This document shows positions 1 through 10,407 of a stretch of 64,000 nucleotides of DNA, piece by piece. This stretch comes from Macrolepiota albuminosa (lineage: Eukaryota > Basidiomycota > Agaricomycetes > Agaricales > Agaricaceae): contig JAMWFC010000032.1 in the NCBI GenBank assembly GCA_027475525.1, positions 682,001-746,000 on the forward strand, in the 5' to 3' direction. Position numbers and translations under genes: made by a program. Each line of letters starts with the position of its first letter. Positions within the stretch are counted from its first letter, which is position 1. Below the pieces are notes generated by a model, which had not been told where the DNA came from, did no database searches, and saw only the letters and a list, made by a program, of their open reading frames with translations.

Positions 1-226
1 GCCACCAGAGAAAACAGTTTAGAATGAGAAATTAGTGAGAGGCTTGAGGAGCACATTGAATCCTTTTGACAGGGTTGCTAGTCCAGACTTCTCACACTCA
101 CTTCCATTGTCAACACTGCAATCAAGCCTGGAGTGTCACCTGAGTCTTGTCAAGACACAATCAACAGTTACTTCCCACTTGTTGATGATATTGAAAAGAA
201 AGCAAGAGTACATCAACAACAAGCAT

Positions 227-300
227 GATAATAGGACTCCACACAGGCTAAGTGCACCAATAGCAGGACATGGCAGCATGGCACCAGCTTAGAATATCTT
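227..300 (+). repeat. Fragment of dispersed LTR-type repeat
   Basis: The stretch beginning TGATAATAGGACTCCACACAGG resembles the start of the repeats at 6673, 7010 and 48194, which begin TGATAGGACCC followed by a similar CACAGGCTAG motif and a TTAATGGCAGG-like motif. Only about 70 bp can be aligned before the similarity fades. It is probably a decayed LTR piece. Confidence 0.45.
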
Positions 301-380
301 AGCACATGCAATGAGTCAACCTACCTAAGGTCAAGGCTAATTGTGAACTACAAAAAGAGCATGGACCAGGCCCTGGTGGG

Positions 381-705
381 TTGGGTGAGAAATGTGAGGT
401 GATGTGTTATGCATGCAGTGAAAAAGGACATTTTTGCTAGCACTTGCCTGAGAAAGGGGCAGGAAGGGGCTAAGCCAAGAGCATATGTGTGTGCCATGCA
501 CAATACTGCAGATGAATCCACACCTGGTGTTTTGTTTTGTCCCTCAGCTGGACTGAATGTCAAAAAAGCATGCATGGGCCAATTTATTGGTCTTATGGGG
601 CTCTGTGATCTTTCAGGCAACAATACACAATGCCCATCTGCCCCCATCCCATGCCCCCATGGCTCACAAACTCAACTGCTGACATCACTTCCTTCCCTGG
701 TTTGA
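381..705 (+). pseudogene. Remnant of Ty3/Gypsy-type gag with zinc knuckle
   Basis: Around 398-460 two overlapping frames give CYACSEKGHF and then GHFASTC-like residues. Together they form a CCHC zinc knuckle (C-x2-C-x3-GH-x4-C) interrupted by a small frameshift. The open frame that follows (KRGQEGAKPRAYV-like, then about 70 residues) has the low-complexity look of a gag tail. A zinc knuckle of this kind binds packaged RNA in retrotransposon Gag. No start codon, protease or reverse transcriptase lies next to it, so it is a fragment. The rest of 1-1049 shows no recognisable gene and is probably transposon debris, because it runs straight into the Copia insertion at 1055. Confidence 0.5.
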
Positions 706-1049
706 CAATCATTCCAAGTTCATTCCATGAATTCCCACCTCATTTTGTCAATGAGTTGTCAATGAGTTGAGGTCCATTGAAAGTGATTCTCTAATTGTCA
801 ATGCACGAGTAGCCTTGCCCATATAAGTCCTGCATTTGCATTCTCTGGAATGCAACTCAATCCTAAAATATATCAGCAAGTGGTACCCTAGCAGGCACTA
901 CTGGTTCATCAGCTTCTTGTTTACCTGTGGTGACAGTAATTCTTCAGCTACTGTCTCCAGCTGCACCTGTATAGCTAGCCTCAGAGTCATGGTCTCAGCC
1001 ACTGATGTTGCTGTAACTTGATAGCCTGTAAATCACTGCTGTCTTTGAC

Positions 1050-1054
1050 CTGCT
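1050..1054. repeat. Target-site duplication, left copy (CTGCT)
   Basis: CTGCT directly precedes the left LTR and is repeated at 6136-6140 directly after the right LTR. Five bp is the usual Copia integrase footprint, and it confirms both LTR boundaries. Confidence 0.93.
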
Positions 1055-1473
1055 TGACGAAGCATGTTATATATTTGCGCAGTAGATTTGTAGTACAATT
1101 ATCACTGAGTTCAGACGAAGTAAGGATATTATATTAAATATAATATGGTCAATAAGCGTACCTGAGTTCAGACGAAGTAAGGATGTCTGAACCTCAGGAA
1201 ATAGGAGGTTTAAATAAGTAATTATTCAATAAGCGTACCTGAGTTCAGACGAAGTAAGGATGTCTGAACCTCAGGAAATAGGAGGTTTAAATAAGTAATT
1301 ATGTCTATGATTTAAAATAAGGTGATGACATACTACTTAATCATAATTGTATCATACTTTAATCATGTACCATAATTATATCATAGTTAAATCATACGGT
1401 AAGAATTACAAATGAAATACGTACTCAATGATGAATTCATGACACCCGTAGCTAGTCAGCAATATCTTCAACA
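1055..1473 (-). repeat. Copia LTR (3' LTR in element orientation), 419 bp
   Basis: It matches the 342-bp LTR at 5794-6135 apart from ten transitions and an extra 77-bp unit. The extra unit is a perfect tandem copy (1150-1226 and 1227-1303). Each unit contains an imperfect hairpin formed by CTGAGTTCAGAC and GTCTGAACCTCAG with an 11-nt loop. The internal side of this LTR abuts a purine-rich run (minus strand AAGTGGGAG, 1474-1482), the expected polypurine tract. Confidence 0.93.
1150..1303. repeat. 77-bp tandem duplication inside the left LTR
   Basis: Units 1150-1226 and 1227-1303 are identical except for the last base. The right LTR at the corresponding place has one unit only. Both LTRs are copied from one template at integration, so the duplication most likely arose after insertion. 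Confidence 0.95.
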
Positions 1474-1482
1474 CTCCCACTT

Positions 1483-3070
1483 GATGATGCTTGAGGTGTC
1501 GGACACCAAGTTTATTATGGAAGAGTTTGAACGTGTCCTGAGGTAAAGCTTTAGTGAACACGTCGGCAATCATGCTCTTTGTAGGAATATAATCGAGTTT
1601 GATAGTTTCACGTGCAATATGATCGCAAATAAAGTGATAGCAAATGTCGATATGTTTGGCGTGTGAATGAGCGACTGGATTATTGGAAAGTGATATACTG
1701 CCAGTACTGTCAGTATGTATGATGGTGGCAGTAATTTGTTGGAAGTCGAGATCCATAAGAAGACTTCTGAGCCAGATTACTTCACGAGTGGCATTTGAGG
1801 AGGCGATGTATTCAGCCTCTACAGTAGAAGTGGCCACCACACTTTGTTTCTTGGATGACCAAGACACTGCTGCCATTCACATCAAAGAACCATCCGCTCA
1901 CAGATTTACGATCATGTGCATCCTGTGCCCAGCTAGAGTCGCTCCAACCAACTAGAGAAACCCCATTATTCTTTGGCAATCCTCCCAATTCAAGAGCTAA
2001 ATCTTGAGTTCCTTTTAGATATTGTAGGATGCATTTGCCTGCTGCAAGATGCTGTATTCCGGGATTACCAGCAAATTGAGCTAGCAAACCGACAGAGAAC
2101 TGGATATCGGGACGTGTTTGGTTACATAGAGCAAAGACCCAACAAGAGAAAGGTAGTTTATACCTTTAGCATAAGTCGTATATTCAAGTTCCTCTTCCGG
2201 TGTGCTGGGAGATTGTAAAAGGGAAAGATGATGATTGGTGACGATCGGTGTGGAAACTGGAGTGCAATTCTCCATTCCAAAGCGTTCCAAGATGGAATCA
2301 ATATATGATGATTGATTTAACTTGATGATATGTTCCTCCCAATCACGGGATACTTGTAATCCCAAAATATAACAGATTTTGCCAAGATCCATTATATCAA
2401 AATGACTAGACAGATCCCTTTTAAAGAATATGATTCTGTACCCATCAATACTGGCTATAGCCATGTCATCCACATAGACCAAGACAATTAAGATTATTTT
2501 TCCAGCTGAGCGATACAGATACAAGCAATCATCAGATCGAGTTTGAATGAATCCCAGTTTGACAAGAACATCATGTAGACGTTGTTTCCATTTACGACCA
2601 GCTTGTTTAAGACCGTAAATAGCTTTACGAAGTTTCCAATATCTTTTTTTTCCTATTCCCTCAGGCGCCTTCATGTATATTTCCTCATCCAGATTTCCCT
2701 TCAGGTACGCGCCGATTACATCAATTTGATGTATCTCCAGATTGAACATGGCTGCGAGCGTTAGGAAAACTCGAAGAGTCATGAATTTGGCTACAGAGGA
2801 AAATGTTTCGTCAAAATCAATGCCTGGGATTTGAGAGAAACCTTGAGCTACAATGCGAGCTTTAAACTTAGCGTGTTTCCCATTTTCATCAAACTTCTCT
2901 TTTAGTACAATTTTGCTTCCGATTGCTTTCTTGCCAGCAGGTAAGTCATCGATTTCTTCAAATACCTTTTTATTCAGTAATTGTTTATATTTGGCTTCAA
3001 CAGCTTGTTTCCAATCTAGGACATGTGTCAATTTTAAAGCCTTGGCATACGTGGGTCCTGAAGTAGCCAC
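1483..3070 (-). pseudogene. Copia reverse transcriptase and RNase H region
   Basis: The frame running down from 3070 encodes a Copia-type reverse transcriptase. It contains the KARIVAQGF motif, DAIKGAYL-like IGAYLKG, YGLKQAGRKW and the catalytic VYVDDMAIAS. A frameshift near 2085, just before the RPDIQFSV motif, moves the reading to the frame ending in LAQFAGNPG and YLKGTQDLALE. A second shift near 1870 leads to the RNase H part (VEAEYIASSNATREVIWL, then the KHIDICYHF and DVFTKALP motifs). The catalytic aspartates of RT and the RNase H acidic residues are visible, but the product is not translatable as one piece. It normally copies element RNA into DNA inside the cytoplasmic particle. Confidence 0.92.
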
Positions 3071-3106
3071 AAAAGCTATGTGGCCAGAATCTTTTTCTTC
3101 ACCATA

Positions 3107-4684
3107 TCATTTAGAGGCACGACGTTCCCTTGTTGATGGATCTCGTTTTGGAAGATTCTCCCACTTCTTCGATTTTTGAGGTGCTGGTGGAGTTTCCATT
3201 GGAGGAGGGGACTGGGTTGGAGTGGAAACACGAGGAGGAGAGGGATATTGGAGATCTTCAACATCTCCAGGTGATGCACTCCTAGATTCCTGCTCAGAAG
3301 ACTTAGGATCAGCTAACTCACTTTCCACTTCATTCTCAGAATTTTCTTGAGGAATCGACACACGACAAGGTGAATCCGTAGTGGGATATATTGCAGCATT
3401 GATCATATCGTTAATCTCTTCGGCACTGGCTTGAGTTAGACCTGCCTCGATGCATGCAAGTTCACTAGGTGTGTCATCTTCATGAAAGTTGACATCTCGT
3501 GAAGCAATGAGTTTTCCATTTTCCAAGTCTTTGAGTCTATACCCCTTCGTCTCATCCGCCCACCATCTGAGCATACGAACTCGAACTGCCCTTGACTCCA
3601 ATTTACCATGATGTACCTCCTTTGGTACATAAGCCCATCTGAGAGAACCAAAGATGTGCAGGTGTGAAAGGTCTGGTTTACTTCCATCTTCTCTGTATTC
3701 TGACAAAGGTATTTTTCCATCCAAGGCAGAGGTAGGAGTGATGGATTGAATGTAGACGGCATACATAAATGCCTCACCCCAGTATCGTAAGTCCATTTTT
3801 GCATTGTGCAGCATACTTCAAGTCATTTCCATGACAACAGCAATGGCACGTTCAGCAATACCATTTTGTTCAGGACGATATGGATTTGTGGTCTCGTGTT
3901 TTATGCCGTTGAGTGTACAGAATTTTCCAATCACAGCATTGACAAATTCTGTTCCATTGTCAGTGTGAATGATCTTTACAAAGTGACCACCCTGCCGTTC
4001 AACACGAGCCACAACGTCTTGTACATGATTGGCAACTTCTTCTTTTGATGTCAGAAGTCTCCCAATTGGCAAGCAACGGCTTACTTCAACAACGAGTAGG
4101 GCATATAAATAACCGTCCCAAGTAGGAACACTCATAGGGCCAGTTAAGTCCATAACAAGCAGTTCATTCTTGTCATATTTTGTATTGCTGACATCGGGCA
4201 TTGGAGGTCAAATAGCCTTTCCTTGAGCATACCCACTATACAGCCTATCAAATTCATGAGGTAGTTTGATATTGATACCAGTAACAAGTTGTTTATTGAT
4301 CATAGTTTTTATGACTCGCAGATCAATGTGTGCTAATCGACGATGCCAAAGCCTCATTGTTGATTCGTTGGCGATGAACACAATGTGCCCATCAAGCTCT
4401 CCAAGATTCATTATTTCGATGCGATAGAGAGTTCCAGTAGAACCTATGAGATTCGCTTTCAAGAATTCATGATTATTCCACAGCAAAGCGATTCCGAAAG
4501 GTAATCCTTTGATTGTGGCGCTGGCACGTTGTAATTGTCCAAGGCTGACTAAATTTGCACCCAAACTTGGGATGTGTAGAGCATTGTGGAGTAAAACGTC
4601 ATTGGTGCTGTCAAGGAGATTAGTTCTGAATGCTATGGTACCAGTACCTGCAACTGGTACTTGATGCAATCCTCCGACAGACAC
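3107..4684 (-). pseudogene. Copia GAG-pre-integrase and integrase region
   Basis: Three consecutive open pieces (4684-4208, 4201-3818, 3814-3107) are in one frame and are separated by single TGA codons. The first has the GAG-pre-integrase motif LWHRRLAHID. The integrase core shows VMDLTGPM, HTDNGTEFVN and PEQNGIAERAI, which give the D,D,E catalytic set. The last piece carries the integrase C-terminal part with a proline/serine-rich linker. The stops after AQGKAI and after VMEMT both read as CGA-to-TGA when compared with the family consensus. Two expected cysteines in the LCSGCAQGKA-type motif read as tyrosines (TGT/TGC to TAT/TAC), again transitions. A further TGA lies at about 3104. Confidence 0.92.
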
Positions 4685-4819
4685 ATGTTGAAGGTAAGCA
4701 TTATGGTATTCGGTGAAGTATTTTGGTCTGATACCATATGACAGGACATGGCACTGTTAAGTAGCAATCCAGAAGGCATATCATCATAATTGGCCATCAA
4801 GACTTTGCCAATTTCATGA

Positions 4820-5789
4820 CTTTGAGTTATGGAGTCATTTACCGCCAGATTAGCGTTGCCAATGCCCCTAGACTTTTTGGGCTTCGGACACTTGGACTCC
4901 AGTGCCCCTTATCTCCACAGTTGTGGCAGATATCATTGGGCTTAGGTTCGCATTTACCCTTCTGTTTGTTCTTTGCTAACTTTGGATTGATTTTGCTCCC
5001 ACTGAAATCACGATTGTTATTCGAAATGAATGCCACGGTTTTTATTGAAGAACTATCTTCTTGAACAATGCAATCATATACAAGCATCAATTCAGAAGAG
5101 ACATCTTCCAACTTGAGGTCAGCACCTCGAAGCAACAAGTTCTGCTTAACGACTTCCCAAGCAAGAGAGCGTGGCAAAGACAGCAAGATGGTATTGATCA
5201 AAGTATGATCATCTACCTTGTGATTGGCCTCGATGAAACGACAACAAATATTATAATAGAATCCAATATGATCAGATATTGAGGTACATCCATCCCATTT
5301 CTTTGCAAACAATTGCTGATAGTAGTAGTGTATGTTAACACCACTTTGTTGCTTGACGAAGTTGGAATGTAATTGATCCCATGTAACTTTAGAACTTTTG
5401 CAGTTGATAATGGACTCACATTGGGCATACTTGATGGCATTACAAATCAAGCCCATTGCCGCATCGTCTTTGTTAAGCCAGCGATTATATTTTTTGCAAG
5501 ACTGTTCCCAGGACAAATACTCTTTAAATTGAAGTATGTCCATTAATTCCTGACCTTCCTTTCAGATGGTAACTGAAGGTCTGTCCTCAGCAGGACAAGT
5601 AGTCGTTAAGAGGTTTGGGAATTCAGAGGGGGGTTTGGTAGGACAGAGTTCACGACCAGAGACTATACCCCAGAGAGATTTAGCTTGCAACGCTGCTTTT
5701 ATATTATCCGACCAGATATGATAATTTGTACCATTCAACTTCGTGAACTGTAAGGTCTTGGAAGTTGATTCGCTAACTGCAGGGCCCAT
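4820..5789 (-). pseudogene. Copia gag
   Basis: The frame starts at the ATG at 5787-5789, inside the primer-binding site. It begins MGPAVSES and runs through the LNGTNYHIWSDNIKAAL motif typical of Copia gag. A TGA at 5562-5564 interrupts it, and the same frame continues as the retrotran_gag_2-like region ending in a CHNCGDKGHW zinc knuckle near 4910. One G appears to be missing right after the knuckle's GHW. In the neighbouring frame the fourth ligand, a cysteine, falls exactly four residues after the histidine, so the deletion is probably recent. Gag normally forms the particle that packages the element RNA. Confidence 0.9.
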
Positions 5790-5793
5790 AACC
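5782..5793 (-). promoter_or_regulatory. Primer-binding site matching initiator tRNA-Met anticodon arm
   Basis: On the element strand, GGTTATGGGCCC directly follows the 5' LTR. It is complementary to the anticodon-loop region of eukaryotic initiator tRNA-Met (GGGCCCATAACC). Drosophila copia is known to prime from such an internally cleaved half tRNA rather than from the tRNA 3' end. The gag start codon lies inside the site. Confidence 0.85.
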
Positions 5794-6135
5794 TGACAAA
5801 GCATGTTATATATTTGCGCAGTAGATTTGTAGTATAATTATCACTAAGTTCAGACGAAGTAAGGATATTATATTAAATATAATATGGTCAATAAGCGTAC
5901 CTGAGTTCAGACGAAGTAAGGATGTCTGAACCTCAGAAAATAGGAGGTTTAAATAAGTAATTATGTCTATGATTCAAAATAAGGTGATGACATACTACTT
6001 AATCATAATTATATCATACTTTAATCATGTACCATAATTATATCATAGTTAAATCATACGGTAAGAATTACAAATGAAATACGTACTCAATGACGAATTC
6101 ACGACATCTGTAGCTAGTCAGCAATATCTTCAACA
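5794..6135 (-). repeat. Copia LTR (5' LTR in element orientation), 342 bp
   Basis: This LTR has one copy of the hairpin unit that is duplicated in the other LTR. It would carry the element promoter. It begins on the element strand with TGTTGAAG and ends TTTGTCA next to the primer-binding site. The target duplication CTGCT follows at 6136-6140. Confidence 0.93.
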
Positions 6136-6140
6136 CTGCT

Positions 6141-6672
6141 GCTACCCACATCTGGTACTGCTCCAATGTCTCCCCTACCTGTTAAGGAGCAAAAATATTG
6201 CTGAAGGCTTCCTTGATATGAGGCAAACTTGCTCTTCCTGCAGGTATTGTAGGAATTATTTCTGCCTCAGTTGGAGTGGCTGCTGCAGAACCTTGATGGG
6301 CTTTGTAATCAAGGTAACTCTGAGCTTCTAGCTTGAAGATTTGCATATACAATACAATATATTCATCTGTTTCCACCTCTGGGATCATGTTGCCTCTTGA
6401 TTGTAGTAACTGCATGTGCTTGTTCACATACAGCTTCAGCCTTGCTCAGGTTGATGGTTTGATAATCTCTGGGTACCTCACCCAGATCATAGCTACTTGC
6501 ATATTGAGGGTTGCTTCATAGTGTCCATTCTTGTCCTCATCAGAAGTACACTCAGCCACTGTGGACTGAGGCAGTTTTTTGCCAGCTGGCTGCAATGGTG
6601 CTGCTGGGTGTTGACCCCTTAGGCATCAGCTCATTGGAGTTGATTTAGATATATTTCTCTATGGTGTTTCCT
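6141..6672. other. No recognisable gene; transposon debris
   Basis: This stretch follows the Copia target duplication. It has only short open frames (about 80 aa on either strand). The minus frame 6427-6182 could be a gag-like piece, but I see no motif that settles it. Confidence 0.4.
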
Positions 6673-7009
6673 GATGATAGGACCCTACCCAGGCTAGGCA
6701 CATCAATGGCAGGCTCAGCATCAGCTCTGGAGACCTTGCCGCACTCATTCCAAACTTAGTGCATGCGATTTAAGCCATACCCAACAGCCATGCATGGCAA
6801 GCAACATACCCGATCAGTGATAGCACCAGCAGCAGCTGGAATGACAAGTGACAGCTGGCATCACACCATTGGCAAGCATTGACAGATGGCATTATTCAGG
6901 AAGCACATGATACTGCTAGCTGGTGGCATACCTTACAAGTAGGAATGATGGTATTTCCCTGCAACTGACAGCTTGGCATTTTACCTTGGCACCTGATACT
7001 GCTTGGTGC
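6673..7009 (+). repeat. Truncated copy of dispersed LTR-type repeat
   Basis: It begins TGATAGGACCCTACCCAGG and follows the same order of motifs as the copy at 7010 (CATCAATGGCAGGCTCAGC, ATCAGTGATAG, GACAGCTGGCATCA). It stops after a CCTTGGCACCTGATA motif where the next copy begins, so two copies lie head to tail. Divergence is high. Confidence 0.7.
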
Positions 7010-7866
7010 TGATAGGACCCCACACAGGCTAGGCGCATTAATGGCAGGCTTAGTATTGGCTCTGGACACCTTGCTGTGCACATTCTGAACTTGGCACACA
7101 CAATTTATCCATTTTAGGCCTTACCCAATGGCCACACATAGCAAGCAACAGATCTGATCAGTGATAGTGCTGGTGGCAGCTAGAATGATAGCTGGCATCA
7201 CGCTGCTGGCAAACATTGACAGGTAGCATCAATCAATCAGCATGTGGCATAGCTAGCTGATGACATTACAAATTAGGAATAATGTCATTTACTTGTGATG
7301 GATGGCCTGACATCTCTTGGCACCCCTCCCTCAGTTAGATGGACAGCTTTCTTGCTTCATTTCTCAACATTTAGTTTAATGCATGACATTTAATTACATT
7401 ACTTACAGTTCACCATCTCTTGGCAACAGGGAACTCGTTTCTTACTATAAATACTTACCATTGTCGCTATTTACCACAGAACAGAGTACCCCATTTACAC
7501 CCCTCAGTTCACCTCATGGTTCAGATTTCTTTTGAGCTGACTAAGTTCATAGTTGTCAATTGTCTGAATACTCTTAGCCTGCTTGCCGCAGTTACATTTA
7601 TGGAACCTACATGCCTTGCATCTATAGCAGGCATCATGCAGCTTAGTCATTGCTAAGCCTCTAGTTTCCTTACCGCGTCTTCTGCTGCACTTACTCATAT
7701 TTGTCTCCTCTTATCCTTTAGGTGCACTTTGTCATTGGTGCATCCCCTTGCCACATATTCTTGCTGACTCTTGTTACCAATCGCCACCAAATCTTGCCAT
7801 TTAACTCATTTTCTGACTTGTTCTTTGGGAACTGCCTGAGACTCCTCAATTTTAGCATGCCCAACA
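7010..7866 (+). repeat. LTR-like repeat, near full length
   Basis: It aligns along its length with 48194-48866. Shared landmarks are TGATAGGACCC at the start, a TATA-like CTATAAATACTTAC (about 7445), ACAGAACAGAGTACC, CCTGCCTGAGACT-like and GCCCAACA at the end. A TATA box about two thirds along and a TG...CA frame fit a Gypsy LTR with U3 and R regions. Sequence just after the end (CATTTTT...GGTCAGTAGCC) is also shared with the second copy, so a bit of internal region is attached. I could not find a clean target duplication. Confidence 0.65.
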
Positions 7867-7917
7867 CATTTTTATACAGGTCAGTAGCCGTAAACCATAT
7901 CTGCTACTGATTTACTT

Positions 7918-10111
7918 TTGGGCATCATCACCAATAGCTCAGATTTTGCTACTGGAGCCATCCTCTCTCAGCAGTCAAGAGAGGATGGCAAGTGGCATCC
8001 TGTAGCCTTCTACTCCATGAGTCTCAATGCCATGGAGCAAAATTATGAGATCCATGACAAGGAGATGCTGGCTATCATTTGGTTATTTGAGGAGTGGCGA
8101 CATTTTTTTGAGGATGCCAGGCATAAATTCGAAGTATGGACTGATCACAAGAACTTAGAGTATTTTCAGACAGCTAAGAAACTTAACTGCTGACAAGCTC
8201 AATGGTCCTTATATCTGGCCAACTTTGATTTCTTTCTACATCACAAGCCTGGACAGAGCATGGGCAAGCCAGATGCACTTTCTAGACAAGCAGACCATGG
8301 TTCAGGGGCTAGTGACAATGACAATATTGTACTCCTGAAGCCTGAACTAATTGTTATCTGTGCTATAGAGGGTGTGGCTGGCCAGGGAGAAGAAGTGAGC
8401 ATCCTTTAAGACATCCACCAAGGTAACTGAGAGGGCACTCAGGAAGATTTAGTAGCCAAGGCTGCTGTGGCTTTGCATGCTCAAGAGAGAACAGGAGTAA
8501 AATCAGTCCACACTAACAAGTGGTCCTTGGAGAATGGTCTTCTCACCTTCTAGAGGCACATTTATGTTCCCACCCTGCCAGACCTCTAAAGATGGATTGT
8601 AGAGCAGCACCATGACTCTCAGATTGCAGGTCATCCTGGCAAATAGAAGATACTGGAGCTGGTCTTTCAGAATTACTGGTAGCCTCAAATGTCATGGTAT
8701 ATTGGCTCCTACACCTCCACCTGTGACCTCTGCCTTCAGACTAAGCCTTGTTGTCAGCCTCCCATAGAACAGCTTCATCCTTTGCCTATTCCAGCTGAGT
8801 GTTTGAGTATGGCCTCGGTAAACTTCATTGTTGAGTTACCAGACTCTCATAGATATGACACGATCATGGTGGTAGTAGATCTCTGTGGCAAGCATGCTCA
8901 TTTTATTCTGACATACACCACTTGCTCTGCTATGGGTGTTGCTAATCTGTATCGGAAGCATGTCTGAAAACTCCATGGGTTGTCAGATGCCTACATCTCA
9001 GACTGTGGACCTCAGTTTGTGGCAGAATTTACCAGAGAACTGTATCACCTCCTCCATGTCAGACTCCACACTTCCATAGCCTACCACTTCAGTCTGATGG
9101 CCAGACTGAGCATGTCAACCAGAAGCTAGAACAGTATCTTTGGCTCTTCTGCAATGAATGACAGGATGACTGGGATGACCTATTACCAGAGGCAGAGTTT
9201 CAATACAACAACTGTGTACATGCTGCCAATCCTGGAATGCCCAACATGTGGACTGGTCTGGCCATGGACCACACCATGTGCATTTATTGGTGCAGCCTCT
9301 TTGGGTTTGCACTATTTGTGCTAGCCACCCCTCCAAGTCCACAGTGCATAGACACCTGGCATACGTATTTGTGTGGCCAGGTCTCTACAAAGAGGCCATT
9401 GCCAACTACAAAGTGATTACAGGGCAGCCATTTGTGCCCCTCCAATATTGAGATTCCACTTTTGAGGCTCAGCCTGTTGACATCCTGGAGGAATTCTCCT
9501 CCATTTTCACCATCTTGGACGTGTTACATATCCTCATTTACAACCAGATTCTGGTCAGCTGAGCTGACCATGTGTATATTTATGGAGTCACTTTCTTGGC
9601 CCACATATTCTTCACTGATCACTGGCTACAGCGAGAAACTGCAGAAATCAATGATGAGAGGTTCCAATGCCTCAATCAGTATGGGACTCCCTAGTCCCTT
9701 GCCAAGTGGAATGGATGGCATGAGGCCACCATTGGTGACCATCAATGCCTGCTGCTGCAGCAGCAGGATAATTATTGTGCTTTTGATGACACAATCCAAA
9801 ATGAAATGTACCTCCTCATTGGGCAAGACATTCACACCTGTGAACTGTGGACATGCCACTATCCATCCAATGATGGGGCTCTTTCTGAGCCTGACAAACT
9901 TATGACAAGTCAAACTATTGACCCTACTCTCACACTGTCCCCACTATTGGACTATGACAACTCCCTGCCTCAGGCAGGTCCATTAAGCACCTCTCATAAG
10001 CCTATACCCAAGAATAACCTCCTCAACTATAACATGGATGACATGACTGCTAATCTATTCCAGGAGCCTGGAGACTCTCCTATAGCTGTTTCTGACTTAT
10101 CAACAGCCTGA
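7918..10111 (+). pseudogene. Ty3/Gypsy pol remnant: RNase H and integrase
   Basis: The first open frame (7918-8193) is a Gypsy RNase H with NSSDFATGAILSQQ, EIHDKEMLAIIW and WTDHKNLEYF. The same frame continues after a TGA with YLANFDFFLHHKPGQ and GKPDALSRQADHG. The integrase zinc-binding part ends TCDLCLQTK near 8740. The core shows SDCGPQFVAEF at 8998-9030. Then come damaged parts up to about 9470 and a C-terminal tail open until 10111. The stops look like transitions (for example YWWPQM with the second TGG now TAG, and CGA to TGA). Reverse transcriptase and gag are missing upstream: the RNase H starts almost directly after LTR-like sequence, so the internal region is deleted. Confidence 0.85.
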
Positions 10112-10120
10112 CCATTGTAG

Positions 10121-10406
10121 TACTTTGGGGGGTGTGTAGCAGAGCACACTATGTGGCTATAGCCACATAGCTTTTAGTTAGTATATGTAGCTAAAATTAT
10201 ATTATATTTATTATAATATAATTTTATTTACAATATTATATTATCATGTAAATGCTTAGTTACATGCTGCTTAATAAGCAGCTTAATTTTTGTTTACTAC
10301 ATGGTCAATAGACTGGACTGGTCTGATTCTGTGCAGTGTGAACATTTAAGCTCTCACAAACTAACTAGTCTGAATCCAGAAGGAATGCAACTGCAAGTGC
10401 GACGTG
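10121..10406 (+). repeat. Gypsy polypurine tract and 3' LTR (partial), with palindromes
   Basis: A purine-rich run ACTTTGGGGGGTG ends at 10134 and is followed by TGTAGCAGAGCACAC, the expected start of a 3' LTR. The LTR is AT rich and contains a perfect 22-bp palindrome at about 10148-10169 (CTATGTGGCTA and its reverse complement), a long AT palindrome at 10194-10222, and GCTGCTTAATAAGCAGC near 10268. Its right end is uncertain because no partner LTR or target duplication was found. Confidence 0.65.
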
Positions 10407-10407
10407 T

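Larger units (their letters stand above)
1055..6135 (-). mobile_element. Full-length Ty1/Copia LTR retrotransposon, inactivated
   Basis: The 5081-bp element is bounded by direct LTRs (1055-1473 and 5794-6135) that start TGACAAAGCA or TGACGAAGCA and end CTTCAACA on the plus strand. It is flanked by a perfect 5-bp target duplication CTGCT (1050-1054 and 6136-6140). The coding strand is minus. Reading that way: LTR, primer-binding site, gag with zinc knuckle, GAG-pre-integrase, integrase, reverse transcriptase, RNase H, polypurine tract, LTR. That order, integrase before reverse transcriptase, is diagnostic of Copia. The single polyprotein frame is broken by at least four TGA stops and about three frameshifts, so this copy cannot move on its own. 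LTR divergence is low (10 of 342 aligned positions). Confidence 0.95.

Noticed and set aside
1055..6135. Active Copia element
   Set aside because: Target duplication and similar LTRs look young, but the polyprotein has four stops and about three frameshifts, including one in the zinc knuckle.
7010..10406. One complete Gypsy element with LTRs at 7010 and 10135
   Set aside because: The sequence at 7010 starts TGATAGGACCC and that at 10135 starts TGTAGCAGAGC; they are not the same LTR, so the two parts are different elements or a chimera.
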